A stretch of DNA of 39,339 nucleotides, taken from assembly GCA_905372445.1 (NCBI GenBank), contig CAJPPF010000005.1, positions 1 to 39,339 on the forward strand. The letters are read 5' to 3'. The translations under genes were made by a program, and so were the position numbers. Shown here in pieces: positions 7,748 through 16,217 of this stretch (positions are counted from its first letter, which is position 1; the number at the start of each line of letters is the position of its first letter). The notes below the pieces were generated by a model. It was given only the letters and a program-made list of their open reading frames with translations. It was not told where the DNA came from and searched no databases. This stretch comes from an uncultured Prevotella sp. GTDB lineage: Bacteria > Bacteroidota > Bacteroidia > Bacteroidales > Bacteroidaceae.

Positions 7748-8623
7748 ATGACACTTATTGACGGAAAGGCAACCGCCACGGCAATCAAAGCCCAGATTGC
7801 AGAGGAAGTAAAGAATATTATAGATGCCGGCGGTAAGCAACCGCATCTTGTTGCTGTACTTGTAGGTCACGATGGTGGAAGCGAAACTTATGTGAGAAAC
7901 AAGGTTATTGCTTGCGAACAATGTGGATTCAAGTCAACCTTGATTCGTTATGAGGAGGATGTAACAGAAGAGGAACTACTTACTTGCGTAGATCGCCTTA
8001 ATAAAGATAAGGATGTGGACGGCTTCATTGTCCAGCTCCCTCTCCCAAAGCATATCGACGAACAGAAGGTAACGGAAGCAGTATGCCCTGAAAAGGATGT
8101 TGATGGCTTCCACCCTGTAAACGTCGGTCGTATGTCGATAGGGCTTGATTGCTTTATCTCTGCCACTCCTCTGGGCATTCTCACCCTGCTGAAACACTAC
8201 AATATAAAGACAAGTGGCAAGAAATGTGTCGTTATAGGGCGCTCAAACATTGTGGGCAAACCTATGGCGAGCCTTATGATGCAGAAGCAATATGGCGATG
8301 CAACAGTCACTGTGCTCCATTCTCATTCGCAGAATATCAAAGAGGAATGCCTTATGGCAGACATCATAATCTGCGCTTTGGGCAGACCGGAGTTCCTTAA
8401 GGCTGATATGGTGAAAGAGGGAGCAGTGGTGATAGATGTCGGAACGACACGCGTTCCTGATGCCAGTCGACCGAGCGGTTTTCGTCTTTGTGGTGATGTA
8501 GACTTCGAGAATGTCGCGAAGAAATGTTCTTTCATAACACCTGTACCGGGTGGTGTTGGACCTATGACAATCTGTTCGTTGATGCTCAACACCCTTAAAG
8601 CCGGAAAACAGAAAACAAAATAA
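7748..8623 (+). CDS. folD: methylenetetrahydrofolate dehydrogenase / cyclohydrolase
   Basis: This bifunctional cytoplasmic enzyme interconverts 5,10-methylene-THF, methenyl-THF and 10-formyl-THF, supplying one-carbon units for purines and formyl-Met. At 291 aa it is the usual length. It shows the SETYVRNK region with the catalytic lysine, the VQLPLPKHID motif, KDVDGFHPVNVGRM, and the Rossmann motif VIGRSNIVGKPMASL, ending with the PVPGGVGPMT signature. It lies 24 bp after ffh. The Bacteroidales ffh-folD pairing is presumably transcriptional rather than functional. Confidence 0.97.
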   Translation: MTLIDGKATATAIKAQIAEEVKNIIDAGGKQPHLVAVLVGHDGGSETYVRNKVIACEQCGFKSTLIRYEEDVTEEELLTCVDRLNKDKDVDGFIVQLPLPKHIDEQKVTEAVCPEKDVDGFHPVNVGRMSIGLDCFISATPLGILTLLKHYNIKTSGKKCVVIGRSNIVGKPMASLMMQKQYGDATVTVLHSHSQNIKEECLMADIIICALGRPEFLKADMVKEGAVVIDVGTTRVPDASRPSGFRLCGDVDFENVAKKCSFITPVPGGVGPMTICSLMLNTLKAGKQKTK

Positions 8624-8658
8624 GGAATAGGATTAAACGGTTCAAATGACTATTGCAA

Positions 8659-8838
8659 ATGACATCGGAGGAATATTATAAACAAGGTAACGAGTACCGT
8701 CGTCAGGGACTGTATCATGAAGCGATGAATTCCTACATGGAGGCAATAGCCATTGACCCTGATTCTCCTGCTGCTACGGCAAGGCAGATGCTTGAAGAAC
8801 AGTTCTCGTTCTATTATAAGGATTACTACAACCCATAG
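8659..8838 (+). CDS. small TPR-like protein (59 aa)
   Basis: This 59-aa protein starts at ATG 8659, preferred over the in-frame TTG at 8653. It consists of essentially one tetratricopeptide-like helix pair (EEYYKQGNEYRRQGLYHEAM, then NSYMEAIAIDPDSPAA) plus a short tail rich in Tyr/Phe (FSFYYKDYYNP). It is 35 bp after folD and about 95 bp before the ferredoxin subunit of the 2-oxoacid oxidoreductase. That position suggests a small adaptor or assembly factor, but nothing in the sequence proves it. A short CCCAT/ATGGG hairpin overlaps its stop codon. Confidence 0.7.
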   Translation: MTSEEYYKQGNEYRRQGLYHEAMNSYMEAIAIDPDSPAATARQMLEEQFSFYYKDYYNP

Positions 8839-8933
8839 AATGGGCTGGAATGATATATTGAAGGCTGGATATTAATCAATGCCGATTGGACTTGTGCCCA
8901 TATAATATCCGGTTTATAATGACCATAACTATT

Positions 8934-9167
8934 ATGAGTAAGTACATAGGTGCTATTTTAGTTGATACGGAACGCTGCAAAGGCTGTAACCTTTGCGTCG
9001 TTGCTTGTCCGAAGAATGTTATTCAGTGCTCGCCAATGAAGGTCAACCTTTTTGGCTACGCATACGCTGAAGCCGTACATCCTGACGAGTGTATCGGTTG
9101 CGCGTCATGTGGCATTGTATGCCCTGACGGTTGTATAACAGTTTATAAAAAGAAAGTAGAGGAATAA
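8934..9167 (+). CDS. 2-oxoacid:ferredoxin oxidoreductase, ferredoxin-like delta subunit
   Basis: The 77-aa protein starts at ATG 8934 (MSKYIGAILVDTERC); upstream in-frame starts would add an unlikely extension. It has two 4Fe-4S cluster motifs, CKGCNLCVVACP and CIGCASCGIVCP, in a bacterial ferredoxin fold. It passes electrons from the thiamine-diphosphate enzyme formed by the next three genes. The stop is 1 bp before the alpha-subunit start, indicating tight translational coupling. Confidence 0.9.
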   Translation: MSKYIGAILVDTERCKGCNLCVVACPKNVIQCSPMKVNLFGYAYAEAVHPDECIGCASCGIVCPDGCITVYKKKVEE

Positions 9168-9168
9168 T

Positions 9169-10263
9169 ATGGCAGAAAAAGAAGTTTTGCTGTTGAAGGG
9201 AAACGAGGCTATTGCTCATGCTGCAATCCGTTGCGGTTGCGACGGCTACTTTGCTTATCCTATAACGCCACAGACAGAAATCGTTGAGACAATCGCTGCG
9301 TTGAAGCCGTGGGAGACCACTGGCATGATTTCTGTTCAGGCAGAGAGTGAGGTATCAGCAGTGAATATGCTTTATGGTGGCGCAGGAGCAGGAAAGAAAG
9401 TGTTTACATCCTCTTCAAGCATTGGTATTGCTCTTATGCAGGAGGGTATCTCTTATATGGCAGGCGCAGAGCTTCCTGCGGTGATCGTAAACGTGATGCG
9501 CGGTGGTCCTGGACTTGGAACTATACAGCCGTCGCAGGGTGACTATTTCCAAGCGACACGTGGAGGAGGCAATGGCGACTATAACAATATTGTCCTTTGC
9601 CCGCACTCTGTTCAGGAGATGGCTGATTTCATGGGATTAGGCTTCGACCTTGCATTCAAATACCGTAATCCTGTTATCATTCTGACCGATGGCGTTATTG
9701 GTCAGATGATGGAAAAAGTGGTGCTGTCGGAGCAGAAGCCACGACGTACGATGGAGGAGATTGAACGCGATTGTCCGTGGGCATCAACGGGACGCAAGAA
9801 TGGACGTGAGCGCAACATCATAACATCACTGGAACTTCAGTCGGAGGAGATGGAGAAGAAAAATCTTGCATTGCAGGCAAAGTATCAGTTGATAAAAGAG
9901 AATGAACGCCGCTGCGAGCAACTCTATATGGATGATGCAGAGTATGTCATTGTGGCGTTTGGCAGTGCTGCGCGAATATCAGAGAAAGCCATCGACATTG
10001 CCCGCAAGAAAGGCATAAAGGTTGGACTCTTCCGACCAATCACTGCCTGGCCTTATCCAGACGTAGAGCTTGAAGCTGCATGCAGTGGCAAGATAGCCGT
10101 TCTTGTGGTTGAGATTAACGCCGGTCAGATGATAGATGATGTGCGTCTTGCGCTTGGAAAGAACATACCAATAGTACACTATGGTCGTATGGGAGGAATC
10201 ATTCCTGAGCCAGAGGGTGTAGTTGAGGCATTAGAGATATTAATAAATAAATGTGAGGAGTAA
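9169..10263 (+). CDS. 2-oxoacid:ferredoxin oxidoreductase alpha subunit (VorB/KorA type)
   Basis: The 364-aa protein is the pyrimidine-binding part of a thiamine-diphosphate oxidoreductase that oxidatively decarboxylates a 2-oxoacid to the acyl-CoA and reduces ferredoxin. Motifs include GCDGYFAYPITPQTE, QAESEVSAVNM, FTSSSSIGIALMQEGISYM and NVMRGGPGLGTIQPSQGDYF, with a C-terminal transketolase-like domain (GLFRPITAWPYPD). The gamma domain is not fused; it is a separate gene three positions on, so this is the four-subunit type. Branched-chain 2-oxoacids (VorB) or 2-oxoglutarate (KorA) are both possible substrates. Confidence 0.92.
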   Translation: MAEKEVLLLKGNEAIAHAAIRCGCDGYFAYPITPQTEIVETIAALKPWETTGMISVQAESEVSAVNMLYGGAGAGKKVFTSSSSIGIALMQEGISYMAGAELPAVIVNVMRGGPGLGTIQPSQGDYFQATRGGGNGDYNNIVLCPHSVQEMADFMGLGFDLAFKYRNPVIILTDGVIGQMMEKVVLSEQKPRRTMEEIERDCPWASTGRKNGRERNIITSLELQSEEMEKKNLALQAKYQLIKENERRCEQLYMDDAEYVIVAFGSAARISEKAIDIARKKGIKVGLFRPITAWPYPDVELEAACSGKIAVLVVEINAGQMIDDVRLALGKNIPIVHYGRMGGIIPEPEGVVEALEILINKCEE

Positions 10264-10268
10264 GCGGT

Positions 10269-11033
10269 ATGGAAGATATATTTAAAGCCGAAAACATTGT
10301 CTATAAGAAGCCGGCGCTCCTTACTGATGCCCGTATGCACTATTGTCCCGGCTGCAGTCATGGAGTAGTACATAAGCTCATTGCTGAGGTAATAGAGGAA
10401 ATGGGTATGACTGACAAAGCAATTGGAATCTCACCTGTGGGCTGTGGAGTGTTTGCCTACAACTATATTGATATCGACTGGCAGGAAGCTGCCCACGGTC
10501 GCGCTCCGTCACTGGCATGTGCACTTAAGCGTCTCATGCCCGATCGCCTTGTCTTTACCTATCAGGGCGACGGCGACCTTGCCTCAATCGGAGCTGCAGA
10601 GGTGTTCCACTCGCTTAACCGTGCTGACAATACAACGCTCATCTACATCAATAATGCCATGTATGGTATGACTGGTGCGCAGATGTCTCCAACCACTCTT
10701 CTGGGGCAGAAGACAACAACATGCCCTTATGGTCGTACCCCTGAGCTACATGGCTATCCTATGGATGTCAGCGAGATGGCAACAAAGCTCCCCGGCGCTT
10801 GCTTTGTCAGTCGCCAGAGTGTCGATACACCGGGAGCAATTCGTAAGGCGAAGAAAGCCATACGCAAAGCTTTCGAGGCAAATATGGCGAGCAAAGGTTC
10901 GTCTATGGTAGAGATTGTGGCAACATGTTCAAGTGGCTGGAAGCTATCGCCGGAGAAAGCCAACGAATGGCTTAGAGAGAATATGTTCGTGCAATATCCA
11001 AAGGGCGATCTAAAGGACACGACAGAACTATAA
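10269..11033 (+). CDS. 2-oxoacid:ferredoxin oxidoreductase beta subunit (TPP-binding)
   Basis: The 254-aa protein is the thiamine-diphosphate-binding beta subunit. It has YCPGCSHGVVHK near the N terminus and the TPP/Mg motif GDGDLASIG, followed about 25 residues later by NNAMYGMTG. TCPYGR and a conserved C-terminal cysteine (VATCSSGW) match the KorB/VorA family. It starts 5 bp after the alpha subunit and is followed 13 bp later by the gamma subunit. The enzyme is cytoplasmic and typical of anaerobes that run the reductive or branched 2-oxoacid reactions with ferredoxin. Confidence 0.93.
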   Translation: MEDIFKAENIVYKKPALLTDARMHYCPGCSHGVVHKLIAEVIEEMGMTDKAIGISPVGCGVFAYNYIDIDWQEAAHGRAPSLACALKRLMPDRLVFTYQGDGDLASIGAAEVFHSLNRADNTTLIYINNAMYGMTGAQMSPTTLLGQKTTTCPYGRTPELHGYPMDVSEMATKLPGACFVSRQSVDTPGAIRKAKKAIRKAFEANMASKGSSMVEIVATCSSGWKLSPEKANEWLRENMFVQYPKGDLKDTTEL

Positions 11034-11046
11034 TAGTGATTCACGT

Positions 11047-11583
11047 ATGAAAAAAGAAATAATAATAGCCGGTTTCGGTGGTCAGGGAGTGCTGTCTATG
11101 GGCAAGATATTGGCTTACAGCGGTCTTATGGATGACAAAGAAGTCACATGGATGCCTGCCTACGGACCGGAGCAGAGAGGTGGCACAGCCAACTGTACCG
11201 TAATAATCAGCGACGATCGCATAGCATCACCAGTGCTTAGCAAGTATGATATTGCCATTGTGCTGAATCAACCGTCGCTTGATAAATTCCAACCAAAGGT
11301 AAAACCCGGCGGAATAATCTTCTACGAAGAGAACGGAATAATCAATCCTCCGACACGTACAGACATTTCCTGCTATAAGGTTTCTGCTATGGAAAAGGCT
11401 GCAGAGATGCGTAATGCGAAGGTGTTCAATATGATTGTTCTTGGCGCCATGCTTAAAGTCTGTCCTATTGTCAGCACCGAAGGATTGGAGAAAGCTCTCT
11501 ACAAGTCACTTCCTGAACGACATCACAATCTTGTTCCGCTCAATATGGAGGCGGTAAAGGAAGGGATGTCGTTGGTGAAATAA
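11047..11583 (+). CDS. 2-oxoacid:ferredoxin oxidoreductase gamma subunit
   Basis: The 178-aa protein is the catalytic gamma domain of the pyruvate/ketoisovalerate oxidoreductase family. It opens with IIIAGFGGQGVLSMGKIL, then WMPAYGPEQRGGTANCTVIISD and a nucleotide-type Rossmann core, all characteristic of the gamma subunit that closes over the active site and binds CoA. It completes the delta-alpha-beta-gamma set in four adjacent genes. The downstream gene rmuC starts 55 bp later with its own AGAAAGGGG ribosome-binding stretch. Confidence 0.93.
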   Translation: MKKEIIIAGFGGQGVLSMGKILAYSGLMDDKEVTWMPAYGPEQRGGTANCTVIISDDRIASPVLSKYDIAIVLNQPSLDKFQPKVKPGGIIFYEENGIINPPTRTDISCYKVSAMEKAAEMRNAKVFNMIVLGAMLKVCPIVSTEGLEKALYKSLPERHHNLVPLNMEAVKEGMSLVK

Positions 11584-11638
11584 ACAGTCAGAGACTTTTT
11601 CGGGGCAAATATTCAATAATAGAAAGGGGAAAACACTT

Positions 11639-13000
11639 ATGGGTTATATCATTGCTTTAGTGACATTGTTGATTGGCTGTGGTGTCGGATTCCTGCTTGG
11701 CAGAAGCCAGAACGCAGGAGCAGAAGCCCGTGCCGCTATGCTCGACAATCAGCTCAAGGATACAAAGAACGAATGCGAACGGCAGATGGCTGAGACAAAA
11801 GCTGACTGTCGCAAGCAGATTGCCACACTGCAGACCCAACATCGCGAACAGCTCGAAGCGTTGCAGAAACAGCATCGTGAACAGCTGGAGGATAGTATAA
11901 AACTGCTCCGTGAACAGTTGAAGAACTCTGCCGAAGCGGTGCTCAAGGAACGTTCGGAGGAATTGTCGAAGAACAACCGTGAACAGTTGTCGCAAATTCT
12001 CAATCCGCTTCAGAATAATCTTGAACATATGCAGAAAGAGGTGGAGCGCAACCGCCAGGAGCGCGCTGAGACGATGATGAGCCTTAAAGCTGTCATCGAC
12101 ACCACAATGGAGCAGACACGTGTTATCGGCGAACGTGCCGACAACCTTGCCAATGCTCTTACGCGCGACAATAAATACCAAGGCAATTTCGGTGAACTGA
12201 GGCTTAGCAAGATGCTCGAGGACATGGGATTCGAGCGTGGACTTCAGTTTGAAGAACAGGTCACATTGCGAGACGACGAAGGACGCACTCTTCTCGGCGA
12301 GGAGTCGGAACGACGTATGCAACCTGACGTGATACTGCATTTCCCTGACAACCGTGATATTATCATTGACTCAAAAGTATCGATGACAGCTTTCGAGCGG
12401 TGGGCAAATGCCAAGACCGACGACGAGAAGCGACAGGCGCTGAAGGAACATGTGGCTTCTGTACGCTCGCAAGTGAAACAGCTCACTCAGAAGGGCTATT
12501 GGAAGCAGTACAATCAGAAGGGCGTAAAGCTCGATTTTGTTGTCATGTTCATGTTCTCTGAGAGTGCATTGCAAATAGCTTTGACCGAAGACCCTAACCT
12601 CTGGCGTGATGCTTACGAGCAGGGAGTGCTCATAACAGGCGGGCAGAATCTGTATGCGCTGCTTCGTATTCTTGAAATTTCATGGAAACAGATGGCACAG
12701 GTGGAAAATCAAGAGAACATCATGCAGTGTGCCAACGATATCGTCTCACGCGTACAGCTGTTTTATGAACGTCTTGTCAGTCTTGAGAATCAGTTTGAAG
12801 CCGTTGGGAAAGCATTCCACGCACTGAAGGCAGTCACCGACGATAAGGGAAAAAGCATCATTGTCTCTGCCAACAAACTTCTTAAATACGGTGCTAAAGA
12901 GGATCCGAAGCGCAAGAAGTCATTACCTAAAGAACAGTCGGACGAGAACGAACTACTCACAGATTCCTCCGTTGCCACTACAGACTTTGATGAGGCATAG
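11639..13000 (+). CDS. rmuC: RmuC family DNA recombination protein
   Basis: The 453-aa protein has one N-terminal membrane anchor (GYIIALVTLLIGCGVGFLLG). A long Gln/Glu/Arg-rich coiled coil follows (about 25-160), then the RmuC nuclease-like domain (about 165-400) with NKYQGNFGELRLSKMLEDMG, PDVILHFPDNRDIIIDSKVS and a PD-(D/E)XK-like arrangement. RmuC limits recombination between inverted repeats and has been linked to protection of the chromosome. The acidic/Ser-rich tail is unstructured. The gene ends just before an intergenic region carrying one of the palindromic arrays, an amusing but unproven coincidence. Confidence 0.92.
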   Translation: MGYIIALVTLLIGCGVGFLLGRSQNAGAEARAAMLDNQLKDTKNECERQMAETKADCRKQIATLQTQHREQLEALQKQHREQLEDSIKLLREQLKNSAEAVLKERSEELSKNNREQLSQILNPLQNNLEHMQKEVERNRQERAETMMSLKAVIDTTMEQTRVIGERADNLANALTRDNKYQGNFGELRLSKMLEDMGFERGLQFEEQVTLRDDEGRTLLGEESERRMQPDVILHFPDNRDIIIDSKVSMTAFERWANAKTDDEKRQALKEHVASVRSQVKQLTQKGYWKQYNQKGVKLDFVVMFMFSESALQIALTEDPNLWRDAYEQGVLITGGQNLYALLRILEISWKQMAQVENQENIMQCANDIVSRVQLFYERLVSLENQFEAVGKAFHALKAVTDDKGKSIIVSANKLLKYGAKEDPKRKKSLPKEQSDENELLTDSSVATTDFDEA

Positions 13001-13223
13001 CCCTTGTTCCCTTTTGTTCCTTTATCCGTTATTGTTTTCAGTATGTTATAAAAGCGCCGTTTCTTGCAAAGCATTGCTAAGGAATAGTAAATAAAAATCA
13101 TCTTCGCGGTTTTTGACGAAATAGAAAACTAAATGCAATGATTTGACAAATCTACATGACATAAAACTACGTTTTCTGGAAGCGACAACAGCAGAATCGA
13201 GCTTCATTCCGTGCTTTTTACTT

Positions 13224-13311
13224 TAAGAAGCAGCGGTTTTTGATGCAGAAAACGACGGTTTCATCGGCAAGAAACGGCGGTTTTAGAACCAAGAAACGGC
13301 GCTTCTTGAAA
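13224..13311. repeat. array 2 of 22-bp palindromic repeat (4 units)
   Basis: Units of exactly 22 bp start at 13224, 13246, 13268 and 13290. The last two begin CAAGAAACGGCG and the final unit ends GCTTCTTGAAA, the same terminal variant as in arrays 3 and 4. A solitary related unit lies at 13050-13068. Confidence 0.85.
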
Positions 13312-13610
13312 CTGATTCTTATTTTTGTATACATAAAAACGATTTATTACACTGATTATCAGTGCTTTGTATGTGATGTCGAAAACAAGCGTTTTTCGTC
13401 ACCGAACGACTATGTGCCGGCAAATATCGGCTGTATGTATGCTTAGAATAGCCTTTTTGTTAAATTTATTCATTGACATTTGGGAATGCATGAAAAGAAG
13501 AAAGAATCGCAACGGAGAGATATTGTCCACGCAAAGCAACCTCTGCAAATGTTGGCATAGAAAAGCACACAGAAAAAGAAAGTTACGTCTTGAAATAAAA
13601 CTCAATTCTT

Positions 13611-13642
13611 TTTGTCATTCTCAAAAATAAGTATTAACTTTG
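13611..13642 (+). promoter_or_regulatory. promoter of the TPR/AraC regulator gene
   Basis: TTTG at 13611-13614, a 20-bp spacer and TAACTTTG at 13635-13642 give a full match to the Bacteroidetes promoter consensus. Predicted start of transcription is near 13649, about 22 nt before the TTG start. Confidence 0.75.
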
Positions 13643-13670
13643 TAACAACGATTAAATACAGGCAAAGGAA

Positions 13671-15365
13671 TTGGATACAAAATATCACTTCACGCTTGGT
13701 CGGGTGACATTATCTATATTAATGATATTCATAATGTCACCCGTCTGTGGTACACCGAGACTGCGCACGTTGAACACTATCGACGATGTGGAGAGACGAC
13801 AACTGCAGGCAATGTATAACAAATTGCAGGAGTTGCCGACAGAACGCCTGATGGATATTGGTATGAAATGGTTTAATTCCGGTGCGGTATCAGACAGTGC
13901 CGTGTTGTGCTTCGTGGTTGTAGGCAACAGATATCATGAAAAGATGTCGCTTGACGACAAGAAGGCTTGCATTCAGGCGCTAATAAGCGGAGCACATATA
14001 ACCAGTTGCCAATATTACGACTATAAACTCTCATATGAGCTATTGTCGAAAGCAATTGAGATTATTGATAAGGACAAGAGACTTGACAACTTCCTTCCTA
14101 AGCTATATTTAAACACGGGTATCCTTTTCATGAACAGCGGAGTTCACTATGGTTCAAAGAAACTCGTCGACGCCGCCGGCGAGTATATGTACAAAGCTCT
14201 TGACGAGGCTGTGGATTATAAGGACTGGGACATTTATACAAAAGCGTTTTTCTGCCTGTCAAACTTTTTTGTCGGACAGAATGAAATTGCCAAACTGAAA
14301 GAACTCCTCGACAGAAGAAATTACTCTATAGTACCGAATAATGTCGTCAACTATAAGGCTTTCCAATTTTGCTATTATGGAATGCAGGCATTAGATAATG
14401 GTGATTATGACAAGGCACGCAGGCTATTCCGTGAAGAGGCTGCTACAATAAAAGAAATACACAACCCTAAAAAATATGAGGTTCTTACCGCACTTACTGT
14501 GGGTCGTGCCTTTGAAATGGAGAATAAGATTGATTCTGCTATTGCTGTATACCAACAGCTGTTGCCCGAAGCAAGGCGTGCCGGAATAATTGATGTCGTT
14601 GGTATAGTGTATTCCTTCTTGTATGAAGCTTATAAGCTGAAAGATGACATGCAGAACTACATGAAGTACCATCATAGATATGTTCAGTTGAAGGACACGC
14701 TGCTTACCAAGAGTGGAATGGCAGACGTGGGCGAGACGTATTTCTTGAACCTCGTTAAACATGAGAGTGATAATGCGGAGCGATTGAAGGAACGTAACTT
14801 GAACTACTTCATTTTTGCCTTCCTTCTTACAGTGATACTCATAATCATAATAACATTACTTCTGCTTGTAAGCAGTAAGAATAAGTATCTTAAAGAACGA
14901 AACCGGCTTCTTTTTGAACGTGCCCAGAAAGTTGTAGAGGTAGAAACAGAAGAAACTGATGCTGCTGACCAACAGAAATATCGCAGTAGCACGTTGACCG
15001 ATGAGATGAAGATTCGCCTTGTCAGTGAGATAAAGAAACTTGTGGCTGATTCTGAGACGGTATGTAAACCGAATCTTTCTATTAGTCAGGTTGCAAAAAT
15101 GCTTGATGTCAATGCCCGTTATGTATCGCAGACTATCAACGAATGCTTTGGGATGAACTTCAGTATGTTGCTGGCAAAGGCTCGTGTCAGAGAGGCTTGT
15201 CTTCGCCTTGGCAATCCGGAGGAATATGGAAATCTTACGATTGAGGCTATAGCACAGAGTGTAGGTTTCCGTTCACGTAACTCTCTTATCACTGCTTTCA
15301 AGAAATTCACAGGACTGACTCCTTCGGAATATCTACGAGTATCTAAGGAAAGAGATGTCGAATAA
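13671..15365 (+). CDS. membrane-anchored TPR / AraC-type DNA-binding regulator
   Basis: The 564-aa protein starts at TTG 13671; the region before it lacks ATG in frame, and a downstream ATG at residue 18 is possible. It has a signal-like N terminus, then about 330 residues of tetratricopeptide-like helices predicted to be periplasmic. One strong membrane segment lies around 380-400 (FAFLLTVILIIIITLLLL). A cytoplasmic C terminus carries an AraC-type double helix-turn-helix (SISQVAKMLDVNARYVSQ, then TIEAIAQSVGFRSRNSLITAFKK and TGLTPSEYL). This hybrid architecture is common in Bacteroidetes. It resembles a one-component sensor that reads a periplasmic signal. No target gene is evident nearby. 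Confidence 0.85.
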   Translation: MDTKYHFTLGRVTLSILMIFIMSPVCGTPRLRTLNTIDDVERRQLQAMYNKLQELPTERLMDIGMKWFNSGAVSDSAVLCFVVVGNRYHEKMSLDDKKACIQALISGAHITSCQYYDYKLSYELLSKAIEIIDKDKRLDNFLPKLYLNTGILFMNSGVHYGSKKLVDAAGEYMYKALDEAVDYKDWDIYTKAFFCLSNFFVGQNEIAKLKELLDRRNYSIVPNNVVNYKAFQFCYYGMQALDNGDYDKARRLFREEAATIKEIHNPKKYEVLTALTVGRAFEMENKIDSAIAVYQQLLPEARRAGIIDVVGIVYSFLYEAYKLKDDMQNYMKYHHRYVQLKDTLLTKSGMADVGETYFLNLVKHESDNAERLKERNLNYFIFAFLLTVILIIIITLLLLVSSKNKYLKERNRLLFERAQKVVEVETEETDAADQQKYRSSTLTDEMKIRLVSEIKKLVADSETVCKPNLSISQVAKMLDVNARYVSQTINECFGMNFSMLLAKARVREACLRLGNPEEYGNLTIEAIAQSVGFRSRNSLITAFKKFTGLTPSEYLRVSKERDVE

Positions 15366-15511
15366 ATTCCTTGGTCAGAAAGAACAGCAACCTTTCGTTT
15401 TCGGATAATCGCAATATTTTTCAGATTCCCCGCTTCTTTTTATTATTAAGCAAGGTTTTTTCCTTGATAATAAACCTAAATGGGGCATTAAATTATGTTA
15501 TGCTTTTCTTT

Positions 15512-15682
15512 AGACCACGGTATGTCTTAGTCTTTCGTTTTCTGTCTTCTCCATTGTCATTTTTGCCATCTTCCGCTGATGTTTTCTTCGCTGTAGTCCA
15601 CCAAGCCAACGGTAACAAGGCTGGCTGGTCTGCTCAACAATCAGACGAAATAAGTTCGGAATCTATTGAGCGATTTGGGATT
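15512..15682 (-). repeat. degenerate copy C of the ~195-bp terminal-inverted-repeat element
   Basis: The segment GGAATCTATTGAGCGATTT (15659-15677) and the upstream GCTCAACAATCAGACGAAAT match the same end of the copy at 20170-20360. An interior GGTAACAAGG block aligns too. The other half has diverged strongly and its terminal repeat is not recognisable. The orientation is the same as the 20-kb copy. Confidence 0.6.
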
Positions 15683-15800
15683 AAGGTGTCAATCGCTATA
15701 CAAATTTTGTTTCATTTCTGTATCAATATTTTTCATTCATGTCGCAGTTCAGCTGTTTATGTGCACAAAATTCCGTTTTTTAGTCTTGTTTGCTAATGTT

Positions 15801-15835
15801 TTTGGCAGTTTTCACTGAAAATAAGTGTAATTTTG
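15801..15835 (+). promoter_or_regulatory. orphan Bacteroidetes-type promoter
   Basis: TTTG at 15801-15804 and TAATTTTG at 15828-15835 with a 23-bp spacer. The predicted transcript from about 15842 meets a terminator-like hairpin at 15883-15925 without any open frame, suggesting a small RNA. Confidence 0.5.
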
Positions 15836-15841
15836 CATTGC

Positions 15842-15925
15842 AGTCGAAACGACGGCTAACACAAAAAATCAATTATATTATCCTCTCCTGATTCTAAAGA
15901 AACATTGGCTTCAGGAGAGCTTTTA
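15842..15925 (+). ncRNA. candidate small RNA (~85 nt) between an orphan promoter and a terminator
   Basis: The predicted RNA has a small 5' hairpin (GTCG/CGAC, 15843-15853) and a long A/U-rich single strand. It ends with a 9-bp stem CTCTCCTGA (15883-15891) / TCAGGAGAG (15911-15919), followed by CTTTT. Read-through could extend it to the second terminator at 16014-16055. No start codon with a meaningful frame is present. I cannot assign it to a known family; a 6S-like RNA is conceivable but not supported by visible structure. Confidence 0.4.
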
Positions 15926-16013
15926 AGAATAAAAAATATCATCATGATCAAAATGATTGTTTAGATAGATTGTATTTATAAAAGGTAAAGTTTTAGATCC
16001 CAAGTGTGGGTGT

Positions 16014-16055
16014 AATAAAAGTCTGACATGTGTAATGCCGGACTTTTATTGTAAT
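16014..16055. terminator. bidirectional terminator-like hairpin upstream of thrS
   Basis: AATAAAAGTC (16014-16023) pairs perfectly with GACTTTTATT (16041-16050) around a 17-nt loop. The A-run on one side and T-run on the other allow it to work in both directions. It insulates thrS from upstream transcription. Confidence 0.6.
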
Positions 16056-16148
16056 TGTTGGTGTCGTCTTTTATCGGGTCATTTCTTTTAGCTTCGTTAC
16101 TTTGTTCACAGACAAAAGCTGTCAGATGGATAAATATTGCATTATTAA

Positions 16149-16180
16149 TTTGGTTCGTTCATCTTAAAGTTGTAAATTTG
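16149..16180 (+). promoter_or_regulatory. thrS promoter
   Basis: TTTG at 16149-16152, a 20-bp spacer and TAAATTTG at 16173-16180, a perfect Bacteroidetes consensus. The transcript would start near 16187, leaving a 5' UTR of about 49 nt. Confidence 0.75.
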
Positions 16181-16196
16181 CATATTCAAATTAACT

Positions 16197-16217
16197 GTGC
16201 CCGGTTGTATCGGGCAT
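16197..16217 (+). promoter_or_regulatory. thrS 5' UTR hairpin mimicking the tRNA-Thr anticodon arm
   Basis: A 5-bp stem GCCCG (16199-16203) / CGGGC (16211-16215), extendable by T-A and G-U, closes a loop of exactly seven bases GTTGTAT. In tRNA numbering the loop has U33, anticodon U34-G35-U36 (Thr, reads ACA) and A37. E. coli ThrRS represses its own translation by binding a leader hairpin that mimics this arm. The hairpin here ends 18 nt before the thrS start codon, so bound ThrRS could block the ribosome. Confidence 0.65.

Larger units (their letters stand above)
13001..13670 (+). other. intergenic region between rmuC and the AraC-type regulator
   Basis: These 670 bp hold no credible gene. 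A lone repeat unit is seen at 13050-13068, the four-unit array at 13224-13311, and the promoter for the next gene at 13611-13642. Short frames at 13240-13446 and 13367-13630 cross the array or have no protein-like features. Confidence 0.6.

Noticed and set aside
13240..13630. short open frames in the rmuC-AraC gap
   Set aside because: They overlap the palindromic array or each other and show no protein-like pattern or start signal.
15371..15796. 141-aa plus-strand open frame
   Set aside because: It runs through a degenerate copy of the 195-bp repeat, has no ribosome-binding site and a random, Phe/Ser-rich composition.
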